Below are positions 34,372 through 42,510 of a stretch of 64,000 nucleotides of DNA, in pieces. A model generated the notes under the pieces. It was not told the origin of the DNA. It was given only the letters and a program-made list of their open reading frames with translations, and did no database searches. Origin of the DNA: Limnohabitans kasalickyi. Its GTDB lineage: Bacteria; Pseudomonadota; Gammaproteobacteria; Burkholderiales; Burkholderiaceae_C. Every line of letters starts with the position of its first letter. Position 1 is the stretch's first letter. Position numbers and translations under genes: made by a program. The stretch is taken from the NCBI GenBank assembly GCA_965234325.1, contig OZ248407.1, forward strand, positions 744,001 through 808,000, read 5' to 3'.

Positions 34372-35553
34372 ATGAATAACTTACCTGGACTGAATTTTCA
34401 ACTCGGTGAAGACATCGACGCGCTGCGCGACGCTGTGCGTGAATTCGCCCAAGCCGAGATCGCCCCGCGCGCCGCCGAGATTGACCGCAACGACCAATTC
34501 CCCATGGACCTGTGGCGCAAGATGGGCGACTTGGGCGTGTTGGGCATCACCGTGGGCGAAGAGTACGGCGGCGCCAACATGGGCTACCTCGCGCACATGA
34601 TTGCGATGGAAGAGATCTCTCGCGCCTCGGCCAGCGTGGGCCTGAGCTACGGTGCGCACAGCAACTTGTGCGTGAACCAAATCAAGCGCAACGGCACCGA
34701 AGCGCAACGTGCCAAGTACCTGCCCAAACTTATCAGCGGCGAGCACGTCGGTGCGCTGGCCATGTCCGAGCCTGGTGCGGGTTCTGACGTCATCAGTATG
34801 AAGCTGAAAGCAGAGGACAAAGGCGGCTACTACGTACTCAATGGCAGCAAGATGTGGATCACCAACGGCCCTGATGCCGACACGCTTGTTGTCTACGCAA
34901 AAACAGAGCCTGAGCTGGGCGCGCGCGGCGTAACAGCCTTCTTGATCGAGAAGGGCATGAAGGGTTTCAGCGTCGCGCAAAAGCTCGACAAGTTAGGCAT
35001 GCGCGGCAGTCACACCGGCGAGCTGGTGTTCCACAATCTCGAAGTGCCCGCTGAGAACATTTTGGGCGGCCTCAACATGGGCGCCAAAGTGCTGATGAGC
35101 GGCTTGGACTACGAGCGCGCTGTGTTGTCTGGCGGCCCTCTGGGCATCATGCAATCGGTGATGGACAACGTCATTCCGTACATCCACGATCGCAAGCAGT
35201 TTGGCCAAAGCATTGGTGAATTCCAGCTCATCCAAGGCAAAGTGGCCGACATGTACACCGTGCTCCAGGCCGGTCGCAGCTTTGCCTACACCGTGGCGAA
35301 AAACTTAGATTTGCTGGGTACTGAGCACGTGCGTCAGGTGCGCAAAGACTGTGCGTCCGTCATTTTGTGGACTGCTGAAAAAGCCACGTGGATGGCCGGT
35401 GAAGGGGTGCAGATTTTTGGTGGCAATGGCTACATCAACGAATACCCCTTGGGCCGTTTGTGGCGCGATGCCAAGCTGTACGAAATTGGTGCGGGCACCA
35501 GCGAAATTCGCCGCATGTTGATTGGCCGTGAGTTATTCGCTGAGACCTGTTGA
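34372..35553 (+). CDS. liuA: Isovaleryl-CoA dehydrogenase
   Basis: FAD enzyme oxidising isovaleryl-CoA to 3-methylcrotonyl-CoA. The 393-residue acyl-CoA dehydrogenase has the usual YGGANMGYL, MSEPGAGSDV and WITNG blocks. The canonical C-terminal catalytic Glu position is replaced (EIGAGTSEIRR), while Glu248 lies in GLDYERAVLSGG; a base at that helix position is the hallmark of isovaleryl-CoA dehydrogenases. Strong AAGGAG (34360-34365) precedes the ATG. Confidence 0.94.
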   Translation: MNNLPGLNFQLGEDIDALRDAVREFAQAEIAPRAAEIDRNDQFPMDLWRKMGDLGVLGITVGEEYGGANMGYLAHMIAMEEISRASASVGLSYGAHSNLCVNQIKRNGTEAQRAKYLPKLISGEHVGALAMSEPGAGSDVISMKLKAEDKGGYYVLNGSKMWITNGPDADTLVVYAKTEPELGARGVTAFLIEKGMKGFSVAQKLDKLGMRGSHTGELVFHNLEVPAENILGGLNMGAKVLMSGLDYERAVLSGGPLGIMQSVMDNVIPYIHDRKQFGQSIGEFQLIQGKVADMYTVLQAGRSFAYTVAKNLDLLGTEHVRQVRKDCASVILWTAEKATWMAGEGVQIFGGNGYINEYPLGRLWRDAKLYEIGAGTSEIRRMLIGRELFAETC

Positions 35554-35582
35554 GCCTTTAGCCGCACTGCGACAATCGACGC

Positions 35583-36251
35583 ATGAGTCAATCACTTCAA
35601 CACCTTTTCGATAACAACCGCGCATGGGCGGCCCGCATGGTTCAAGAGAATCCTGCGTATTTCTCACGCCTCGCCAACCAGCAAAACCCGAAGTACTTGT
35701 GGATTGGCTGCTCCGACAGTCGCGTGCCTGCCAACCAAATCACGGGCCTCGATCCGGGCGAAGTGTTTGTGCATCGCAACGTAGCCAACGTGGTGGTGCA
35801 CTCCGATTTGAACGCCTTGTCGGTCATCCAGTACGCAGTTGATGCCTTAAAGGTCGAGCACATCATGGTGGTGGGCCACTACGGTTGTGGTGGCGTGTTG
35901 GCAGCGACGCGCGGCACACGCGTGGGCTTGGCCGATAACTGGTTGCGCCATGTGCAAGACGTGCGCTTGCGCCATCGTCAACGTCTGAACCATTTGCCAC
36001 AAGCTGAACTGGAAGCGGTCATGTGCGAGATGAACGTCATTGAGCAAGTGGGCAACGTGGCTTTGTCCAACGTCATGCAAGACGCTTGGGGGCGCGGTCA
36101 AAAAGTGACGGTTCATGGCTGGATTTATGGCTTGGATGATGGCTTGGTCAAAGACCTAGGCGTCAGCATGAGTCACGGCGACGAAGTGGTCGACGTGTTT
36201 CGTCGCGCTTTCAAACGCTACCCACGTGGTGGCATGCTTCCTGCCGCGTAA
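35583..36251 (+). CDS. can: Beta-class carbonic anhydrase
   Basis: Interconverts CO2 and bicarbonate. Zinc ligands are Cys43 and Asp45 in GCSDSRVPAN and His99 and Cys102 in GHYGCGG; HRNVANVV completes the signature. 222 residues. It sits between isovaleryl-CoA dehydrogenase and a thiolase, so a likely job is feeding bicarbonate to the methylcrotonyl-CoA carboxylase encoded downstream. Whether transcription is actually coupled is inference. Confidence 0.94.
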   Translation: MSQSLQHLFDNNRAWAARMVQENPAYFSRLANQQNPKYLWIGCSDSRVPANQITGLDPGEVFVHRNVANVVVHSDLNALSVIQYAVDALKVEHIMVVGHYGCGGVLAATRGTRVGLADNWLRHVQDVRLRHRQRLNHLPQAELEAVMCEMNVIEQVGNVALSNVMQDAWGRGQKVTVHGWIYGLDDGLVKDLGVSMSHGDEVVDVFRRAFKRYPRGGMLPAA

Positions 36252-36294
36252 CCCCTCAGGGGCGTGGCATTTTCTTTTTATTTTGGAGAACTTC

Positions 36295-37488
36295 ATGTCC
36301 GACCCCATCGTCATCGTCAGTGCTGCCCGCACACCTATGGGCAGCTTTCAAGGCGACTTCTCAAGCTTGGCCGCGCACGACCTCGGAGGCGCAGCCATCA
36401 AGGCCGCTGTGGATCGCGCTGGCCTGAACTCGCAATTCACCCCAGAGCTAGTGACCGAAGTGTTGTTTGGCAACTGCTTGATGGCCGGCCAAGGCCAAGC
36501 CCCTGCGCGTCAAGCCGGTTTCAAGGGCGGTTTGCCCAAAAGCGCTGGCGCAGTGACGCTGTCCAAAATGTGTGGTTCAGGCATGCGCGCTGCGATGTTC
36601 GCGCACGACATGCTGGTCGCTGGGACCCACGACGTGTTGGTGGCTGGCGGCATGGAAAGCATGACCAACGCCCCCTACCTCATGCTCAAAGGTCGCGGCG
36701 GTTACCGCTTGGGCCACGATCGTTTGTTTGACCACATGATGCTCGATGGTTTGGAAGACGCTTATGAAGCGGGTCGCAGCATGGGCACCTTCGGTGAAGA
36801 CTGTGCCGCCAAATACAGCTTCACACGCGCCGAGCAAGACGCGTTTGCCACCGCCAGCGTGCAACGCGCAAAAGCCGCCACAGAGTCGGGCGCTTTTGCT
36901 GCCGAGATCACCCCAGTCACGGTCAAGACCCGCACTGGCGAGACCGTGGTGTCGATTGACGAAGGCCCCGGCAAAGTCAAGCTCGACAAAATCACCTCGC
37001 TCAAACCCGCCTTCAAAAAAGACGGCACCATCACCGCCGCGTCGAGCTCGTCCATCAACGATGGCGCAGCTGCCATGGTGTTGATGCGCGAAAGCACCGC
37101 GAAGAAATTGGGCTGCGCACCTTTGGCACGCATCGTTAGCCACGCCACGCATGCCCAAGAGCCCGAGTGGTTTGCCACGGCACCCGTTGGCGCCACACAA
37201 AAAGCGTTGGCCAAAGCAGGTTGGTCGGTGGCTGATGTGGACTTGTGGGAAGTGAACGAAGCCTTTGCTGTCGTTCCCATGGCTCTCATGAAAGAACTCA
37301 ACGTGTCGCACGACAAAGTCAATGTCAACGGCGGCGCTTGTGCCTTGGGTCACCCCATCGGCGCATCGGGCGCGCGCATCATGGTCACGCTGATCCATGC
37401 GCTCAAAGCACGTGGCCTGAAAAAAGGCTTGGCCACACTGTGTATCGGTGGCGGCGAAGGCACGGCCGTCGCGCTGGAATTGGTCTAA
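36295..37488 (+). CDS. Acetyl-CoA C-acetyltransferase (thiolase)
   Basis: The 397-residue product has the thiolase nucleophile Cys93 in LSKMCGSGMRA, the NEAF block, GHPIGASGAR with the catalytic His, and CIGGGEG with the second cysteine. It would split acetoacetyl-CoA, the last step for acetoacetate from HMG-CoA, or work in the reverse direction in PHB synthesis. TTTTGGAGAACTTC before the ATG supplies GGAG; I trimmed an upstream open frame that overlaps the carbonic anhydrase. Confidence 0.93.
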   Translation: MSDPIVIVSAARTPMGSFQGDFSSLAAHDLGGAAIKAAVDRAGLNSQFTPELVTEVLFGNCLMAGQGQAPARQAGFKGGLPKSAGAVTLSKMCGSGMRAAMFAHDMLVAGTHDVLVAGGMESMTNAPYLMLKGRGGYRLGHDRLFDHMMLDGLEDAYEAGRSMGTFGEDCAAKYSFTRAEQDAFATASVQRAKAATESGAFAAEITPVTVKTRTGETVVSIDEGPGKVKLDKITSLKPAFKKDGTITAASSSSINDGAAAMVLMRESTAKKLGCAPLARIVSHATHAQEPEWFATAPVGATQKALAKAGWSVADVDLWEVNEAFAVVPMALMKELNVSHDKVNVNGGACALGHPIGASGARIMVTLIHALKARGLKKGLATLCIGGGEGTAVALELV

Positions 37489-37497
37489 GGTTCAAGC

Positions 37498-38163
37498 ATG
37501 TCGACTGCACTCATCATTGGCGCGTCACGGGGCATCGGGTTAGAGCTGGTTCGCCAATACATGACGGACGGCTGGCGCGTGATTGCCACGGCACGTGACG
37601 ATGCGGGGCGTGACCGCGTGCAAGCATTGGGCGCTCAGTGCTTGCGCGTGGATGTGGCCAAACCCGTCAGTGTCACGTCTTTGGCGTGGCTCCTCGATGG
37701 GGAAAAGCTCGACGTGGCCCTGTTTGTTGCGGGCGTGATGGACCGCGCCAGTGCCCACACGCCGCCCACACAAGACACGTTTGATCGCGTGATGCACACC
37801 AACGTCATGGGTGCCATGATGGCCATCCCACAAATCGCCCCCATGGTGGAGGCCGCCGACGGTGTGTTGGCTTGTATCAGCAGCGTGATGGGCAGCTTGC
37901 AAGGCACGCGCAGCAGCGATGCGGCGCTGTACCGCATCAGCAAGGCCGCGCTCAATATGGTCGTGCGCACTTCGCAGCCTGCCTACCCTCGCGCGCGCTT
38001 GGTGGCCCTGCACCCAGGTTGGGTGCAAACCGAGATGGGTGGCGTGAGTGCCCCTCTGACCACAAAAGACAGCGTGACGCACATCCGTCGCACTTTGTCG
38101 CAACTCACCGCCGCGCAATGCGGTCAGTTTTTATCGCACGACGGCAGCACCATTCCTTGGTGA
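37498..38163 (+). CDS. SDR-family NAD(P)-dependent oxidoreductase
   Basis: A 221-residue Rossmann-fold protein with GASRGIG (8-14) for cofactor binding, NVMG, Ser128/129 and the catalytic YRISK (Tyr145, Lys149). It starts ten bases after the thiolase. An acidic/basic residue after the second strand (TARDD, with Arg33) suggests NADP. Substrate is unknown; presence inside this gene set points to a small acyl or carbonyl metabolite. Confidence 0.86.
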   Translation: MSTALIIGASRGIGLELVRQYMTDGWRVIATARDDAGRDRVQALGAQCLRVDVAKPVSVTSLAWLLDGEKLDVALFVAGVMDRASAHTPPTQDTFDRVMHTNVMGAMMAIPQIAPMVEAADGVLACISSVMGSLQGTRSSDAALYRISKAALNMVVRTSQPAYPRARLVALHPGWVQTEMGGVSAPLTTKDSVTHIRRTLSQLTAAQCGQFLSHDGSTIPW

Positions 38164-38198
38164 TCTTCGATTCTTGTTTTCTTTATTTTTAAATCCCC

Positions 38199-39329
38199 AT
38201 GTTGCTCACGCCTGACCAAACCATGATCCGCGACGCCGTACGCGACTTTGCCCAAAAAGAGCTTTGGCCTAATGCCGCGAAGTGGGACAAAGACCACACT
38301 TTCCCGCACGACGTGCACAAAGGTTTGGCTGCACTCGGTGCGTATGGCATTTGTGTGCCCGAAGACTTGGGTGGCGCGGGTTTGGACTACCTCACCCTCG
38401 CTTTGGTTTTGGAAGAAATCGCCGCAGGCGATGGCGGCACCAGCACCGCGATCAGTGTGACCAACTGCCCCGTCAACGCCATTCTCATGCGCTACGGCAA
38501 CGACGCCCAAAAGAAGCAATGGCTCACCGAGCTGGCGCAAGGCAACATGCTCGGCGCATTCTGTTTGACCGAGCCACACGTGGGCTCTGACGCCTCAGCA
38601 CTGAGCACCACGGCTACCAAAGAAGGCGACGAATACGTCATCAACGGCGTGAAGCAATTCATCACCAGTGGCAAAAACGGCCATGTGGCCATCGTCATCG
38701 CCGTGACCGACAAAGGCGCAGGCAAAAAAGGGATGAGCGCTTTCATCGTGCCCACCAACGCACCTGGCTACAACGTGGCGCGCCTCGAAGACAAGCTGGG
38801 TCAGCACAGCAGCGACACCGCACAAATCAACTTTGACAACTGCCGCATTCCTGCTGAAAACTTGATTGGCGCAGAAGGCGAGGGCTACAAAATTGCGCTG
38901 TCTGCTTTGGAGGGCGGTCGCATCGGCATCGCTGCTCAAAGCATTGGCATGGCGCGCAGCGCGTTTGAAGCCGCGTTGCAATACAGCAAAGAACGCGTGA
39001 GCTTTGGCACCGCCATCTTCAACCACCAAGCGGTGGGCTTTCGCTTGGCCGATTGCGCCACGCAGCTCGAAGCCGCGCGCCAATTGATGTACCACGCCGC
39101 TGCTTTGCGTGACGCAGGGTTGCCTTGTTTGAAAGAAGCCGCTATGGCCAAGCTCTTTGCCAGCGAAATGGCAGAGCAGGTCTGCAGCGTGGCCATTCAA
39201 ACTTTGGGTGGCTACGGCGTGGTGAGCGACTTCCCTGTGGAGCGCATTTACCGCGACGTGCGCGTGTGCCAAATTTACGAAGGCACCAGCGACGTGCAAA
39301 AAATCATCATCCAACGCGCTTTGGCTTAA
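38199..39329 (+). CDS. Acyl-CoA dehydrogenase
   Basis: A 376-residue flavoprotein of the ACAD family with LTEPHVGSDAS, QFITSGKNG and LGGYGVVSDFPVERIYRDVR. Unlike the isovaleryl-CoA dehydrogenase in this cluster it keeps the canonical catalytic base in IYEGTSDVQ (Glu361), so it resembles short-chain or 2-methyl-branched-chain dehydrogenases. The pair would broaden the cluster to further acyl-CoAs. Confidence 0.91.
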   Translation: MLLTPDQTMIRDAVRDFAQKELWPNAAKWDKDHTFPHDVHKGLAALGAYGICVPEDLGGAGLDYLTLALVLEEIAAGDGGTSTAISVTNCPVNAILMRYGNDAQKKQWLTELAQGNMLGAFCLTEPHVGSDASALSTTATKEGDEYVINGVKQFITSGKNGHVAIVIAVTDKGAGKKGMSAFIVPTNAPGYNVARLEDKLGQHSSDTAQINFDNCRIPAENLIGAEGEGYKIALSALEGGRIGIAAQSIGMARSAFEAALQYSKERVSFGTAIFNHQAVGFRLADCATQLEAARQLMYHAAALRDAGLPCLKEAAMAKLFASEMAEQVCSVAIQTLGGYGVVSDFPVERIYRDVRVCQIYEGTSDVQKIIIQRALA

Positions 39330-39395
39330 ACCCTGTTCAGCCAAAGCTGGCGCTGTGTGCTGGACAATGGCGGGAGTTTGAACACGGAGTCGTCT

Positions 39396-40271
39396 ATGTC
39401 CTTCGCCACCACCCACACCGCCACCTTGCTGAAATACGGCGGCATCAGCTTCATCGCGGGCGCAGTCAACCACGGCATGTTCAGCGAGTCACGCTCCCTC
39501 ATCACTGCTGCGTTTGGCGTGTGTTTTTATCTGCTCGGTTCATGGCTAGAGATGCGCTTGCACGATGACCAGCGTTTGAACTGGGCCGATGTGTTGGGCG
39601 TGGGCATTGTGTCGTCGGTCGGCTTGGGTTTTTTCACCGGTGGCTTGCAGCATTTTCCAGATTCACCCGACCGCAGTGTGTGGGTCGTGCCCTTGGGCTT
39701 TGCCTTGAGTTTGCTGGCCATGTACTACATGGATTGGCGCACGCGCATGTCGCTCAACCGCCTCGTTACGTATGCCTTGTTTTCCATCGCCGTTGTCTCT
39801 GTGGGTTCGGCTGTGGCGTGGACACAGTTGGTGGGGCACGCGGATGATGGCCACGGTCACACCCATGGTGAAGCCTCTGCGCAAAAGCCAGACGCACATG
39901 CGCACAGCAGCTCGGGTGCAGATGCCCCCACGCGCACCGTGACGGTCACCTTGAGCGACGACATGCGCTTCACCCCCGCCAACTGGCAAGCCACCTCGGG
40001 CGAAACCATTCGTATCCAACTGGTGAATGCTGGCAAAGTGCGTCATGAGTTCATCATCGGCACAGAGGCCGAGTTGCAAGCCCATGCTGAAGACATGAAA
40101 AAACCAAACAGCAACCACAACCACCATGGCAGTAACGCGTTGAGCTTAGCTGCCGGTGCCAAGGGCGAACTGGTGTGGACCTTCACCGATGCTGGCGTGT
40201 TGCACATCGCGTGCTTTGAGCCCGGCCATTACGAAGCGGGCATGCGCGGCACCATTTCGGTCTTGCCTTAA
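39396..40271 (+). CDS. Five-helix membrane protein fused to a CopI-like cupredoxin domain
   Basis: Residues 1-145 contain about five hydrophobic helices. A His-rich linker (GHADDGHGHTHG, 147-158; DAHAHS) follows, then a cupredoxin domain at about 178-291. Type 1 copper ligands are visible: His217 in VRHEFII, and Cys273, His278, Met283 in ACFEPGHYEAGM. The domain resembles periplasmic CopI-type copper proteins, which are normally small and soluble; here it is tethered, probably on the periplasmic side. GGAG before the ATG at 39396 supports this start rather than a longer one. Role in copper handling is inference. Confidence 0.8.
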   Translation: MSFATTHTATLLKYGGISFIAGAVNHGMFSESRSLITAAFGVCFYLLGSWLEMRLHDDQRLNWADVLGVGIVSSVGLGFFTGGLQHFPDSPDRSVWVVPLGFALSLLAMYYMDWRTRMSLNRLVTYALFSIAVVSVGSAVAWTQLVGHADDGHGHTHGEASAQKPDAHAHSSSGADAPTRTVTVTLSDDMRFTPANWQATSGETIRIQLVNAGKVRHEFIIGTEAELQAHAEDMKKPNSNHNHHGSNALSLAAGAKGELVWTFTDAGVLHIACFEPGHYEAGMRGTISVLP

Positions 40272-40280
40272 AAGCCCCGC

Positions 40281-40685
40281 ATGACCGCCGTGACCGCTTG
40301 CCCCTGTGGGCGCACCGATGCAAAGCGCCGCCCTATTGCCTATACCGCCTGCTGCGGTGCCTTTGTCGACCACGTCGACGTGGCACTGGCCCCAAATGCT
40401 GAGTGCTTGATGCGATCCCGTTACAGCGCTTTTGTGCATCAGCGCGCTGACTATTTGTTGGCAACATGGCACACCAGCACCCGACCTGCGTCGCTGGACT
40501 TTGATGGAGATGCGAAATGGTTGGGCCTTGAGGTGCGCGACCACCGCATGACCGGCGACCTCACGGCCGAGGTGACCTTTGTCGCCCGTTACCGATTGCC
40601 CAGCGGTGCCGTGCGTATGCATGAGCGCAGTCGCTTTGTGCGTGAAGACGGCCGCTGGTTTTACGTCGATGGCGACGCGCTTTAG
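40281..40685 (+). CDS. YchJ-family protein (UPF0225)
   Basis: 134 residues. N-terminal CPCGR and YTACCGAF cysteines form the SEC-C-like zinc knuckle of YchJ, followed by the conserved CLMRSRYSAFV block and an NTF2-like region ending GRWFYVDGD. Function of the family is not established. It follows the cupredoxin fusion by nine bases and precedes the HAD gene. Confidence 0.85.
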   Translation: MTAVTACPCGRTDAKRRPIAYTACCGAFVDHVDVALAPNAECLMRSRYSAFVHQRADYLLATWHTSTRPASLDFDGDAKWLGLEVRDHRMTGDLTAEVTFVARYRLPSGAVRMHERSRFVREDGRWFYVDGDAL

Positions 40686-40702
40686 CCCCCGATAATTGCA
40701 GT

Positions 40703-41359
40703 ATGAAATTCGAATCTGTGTTGTTTGATTGCGATGGCGTGCTGGTCGACAGCGAAGCCATCACCTGTGGGGCCTTGCGCGACATGCTGCAAGAAAGTGG
40801 CTGGACCCTGACTTTGCAAGAGTGCATGGCGCACTTTGTGGGCCACACCGTGCGCAACCGCCGCGACTTGATCGAGGCCAACACGGGCCAGCCGCTGACC
40901 GATGCCTTTATGGACGAGTTTTACCGCCGACGCAATCTGCGCTTAGAGACCGACATCACGGCCATTCCGCACATTCACGCCGCGGTGCAACATGTCTTCG
41001 ATGCCTGCCAAGGTCAGATCGCCTGTGCGTCAGGTGCAGACCGCTTCAAAATCAATTTGATGTTGGGCAAGGTGGGCTTGTTCCACTTCTTTGACGGTCG
41101 CATCTTCAGTGGCCACGAGGTGCCGCAGACTAAGCCCGCGCCCGACGTGTATTTGGCCGCCGCTGCGCATTTGGGCAAAGATCCCAAGCGCTGCTTGGCC
41201 ATCGAAGACACACCGGTTGGCGTGACGGCAGGCGTTGCCGCAGGTGCTTCGGTGTGGGGCTATGCCGCGCACGGTCAGGCTGATGCCTTGTTCGCGGCGG
41301 GTGCTGCCCATGTATTCACCTGCATGAGCGAGTTACCCGCGCTGTTCACTGCCGCGTGA
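40703..41359 (+). CDS. HAD-superfamily phosphatase, subfamily IA
   Basis: 218 residues. Motif I FDCDGVLVDSE, motif II ACASGA, motif III KPAPDVYL and motif IV IEDTPVGV are all present, with a helical cap between motifs I and II. It looks like a phosphoglycolate phosphatase or phosphosugar mutase relative; no neighbour decides which. Converges on the AraC regulator. Confidence 0.86.
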   Translation: MKFESVLFDCDGVLVDSEAITCGALRDMLQESGWTLTLQECMAHFVGHTVRNRRDLIEANTGQPLTDAFMDEFYRRRNLRLETDITAIPHIHAAVQHVFDACQGQIACASGADRFKINLMLGKVGLFHFFDGRIFSGHEVPQTKPAPDVYLAAAAHLGKDPKRCLAIEDTPVGVTAGVAAGASVWGYAAHGQADALFAAGAAHVFTCMSELPALFTAA

Positions 41360-41378
41360 TCGACAGCGTTGCTTTCGA

Positions 41379-42422
41379 TCAGCGAGGGCCTTGTTGTCGA
41401 AACGCGTCGGGTGAGGTGCCTGTCCAGCCTTTGAATGCACGAATAAAACTTTTCTCGTTTTGAAATCCCGCCGCCTCGGCGATTTGTTTGACAGGGCGTT
41501 GTGTGCGCAGCAACAAATCCATGGCGACATCGCGGCGCACGGCGTCTTTGAGCGCTTGCAACGAGGCCCCTTCTTCTTTCAGCTGCCGGTGCAGCGTGCG
41601 TGCCGACATGTTGAGCCACGCGGCCAAGTCCTCGGCGTTGCGGCCATGTTCTGGGTGCTGGGCCAGGGTTTGGCGCACTTTTTCGACCAACAAGCGGTCG
41701 CGTCGGTAAGGGCGCACGGTCAGCAACAGTGCGCGTTGCAGCATGTGTTGCAGGGCGGCTTCGTCGCGGCGCACGGGCAAGGCCAGATAGCCAGCATCGA
41801 ACTGCAAACTGTTGACAGTCGCGTTGAATGTGGTGGGACCGTCAAACAACACGCGGTAGCTGTCTTGGTGGGCTGGCGGGGCAAAGCGCAGGCAGGTGGC
41901 TTGCAGGGGAATGCGTGAGTCGGTCAGCCAACAGGCCACGCCCAAGGCATTGCGCAAGACGGACACCACACAGAATTCGCGAAAGCCGCCCAAGTCGCGC
42001 GCCTCGTCCAATTGCAAGGTGGCCACACCGTCGTGTTCGCTGAGGTGCAGGTGAATGTCGTCCGTCAGTAAGCCGTGGTGTCTGCACCAGCGGGCCAGCG
42101 CCAAACCCAGCGTGGTCGACGTGAGCGAGGCCCTCACCAATAGCCCATAGCTGCCCCAAGGCAGGCGTCGGCTGAACCAGCCCAAGCCTTCATCGTCCAG
42201 CTCTTGCATGGCAATGCTTGAAATCAGCTCCATCTGCATGGCGGTCACGCGCGCGTTGCTCTGCAGCAGCAACGATGGCTCGATTTGTGCCTTTGCCAAG
42301 GCGCTCTCCATGCCTATGCCGCGTTGTGCGTAAGCGGCGGCTATGGCTTGAATAAAAGCAATCGGCGTCTCGGCGCGGCCCTGAGTCGGCGAGTGGGTGA
42401 GTGGGCGGCTAGGGTTAACCAT
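41379..42422 (-). CDS. AraC-family transcriptional regulator
   Basis: A 347-residue regulator with an N-terminal arabinose-binding-like sensor domain (ETPIAFIQAIAAAYAQRGI onward) and a C-terminal double HTH: LAAWLNMSARTLHRQLKEEGASLQ and IAEAAGFQNEKSFIRAFKGWTGTSPDAFR. I chose ATG 42422; an in-frame ATG at 42455 is possible, but the longer open frame to 42857 is antisense to the carboxylase gene. It is divergent from liuB and may regulate it; the effector is unknown. Confidence 0.86.
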   Translation of the reverse strand: MVNPSRPLTHSPTQGRAETPIAFIQAIAAAYAQRGIGMESALAKAQIEPSLLLQSNARVTAMQMELISSIAMQELDDEGLGWFSRRLPWGSYGLLVRASLTSTTLGLALARWCRHHGLLTDDIHLHLSEHDGVATLQLDEARDLGGFREFCVVSVLRNALGVACWLTDSRIPLQATCLRFAPPAHQDSYRVLFDGPTTFNATVNSLQFDAGYLALPVRRDEAALQHMLQRALLLTVRPYRRDRLLVEKVRQTLAQHPEHGRNAEDLAAWLNMSARTLHRQLKEEGASLQALKDAVRRDVAMDLLLRTQRPVKQIAEAAGFQNEKSFIRAFKGWTGTSPDAFRQQGPR

Positions 42423-42510
42423 GTTGGGTCGAATTGTGGCAGGATTTGCAACCATGCTGACGCCCTCTGCGTGCCGGTTCGCTTTACGCTCACACGCAAA
42501 GGACCCACGC
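42423..42510. promoter_or_regulatory. Divergent region between AraC regulator and liuB
   Basis: The 88 bp hold the start regions of both genes. AAAGGA (about 42498-42503) is the liuB ribosome-binding site. No repeat of the LiuR palindrome is present, so this second block of liu genes may respond to the AraC protein instead. Confidence 0.35.

Noticed and set aside
38595..39473. 292-residue minus-strand frame opposite the acyl-CoA dehydrogenase
   Set aside because: Shadow frame; the plus strand carries the conserved ACAD motifs throughout.
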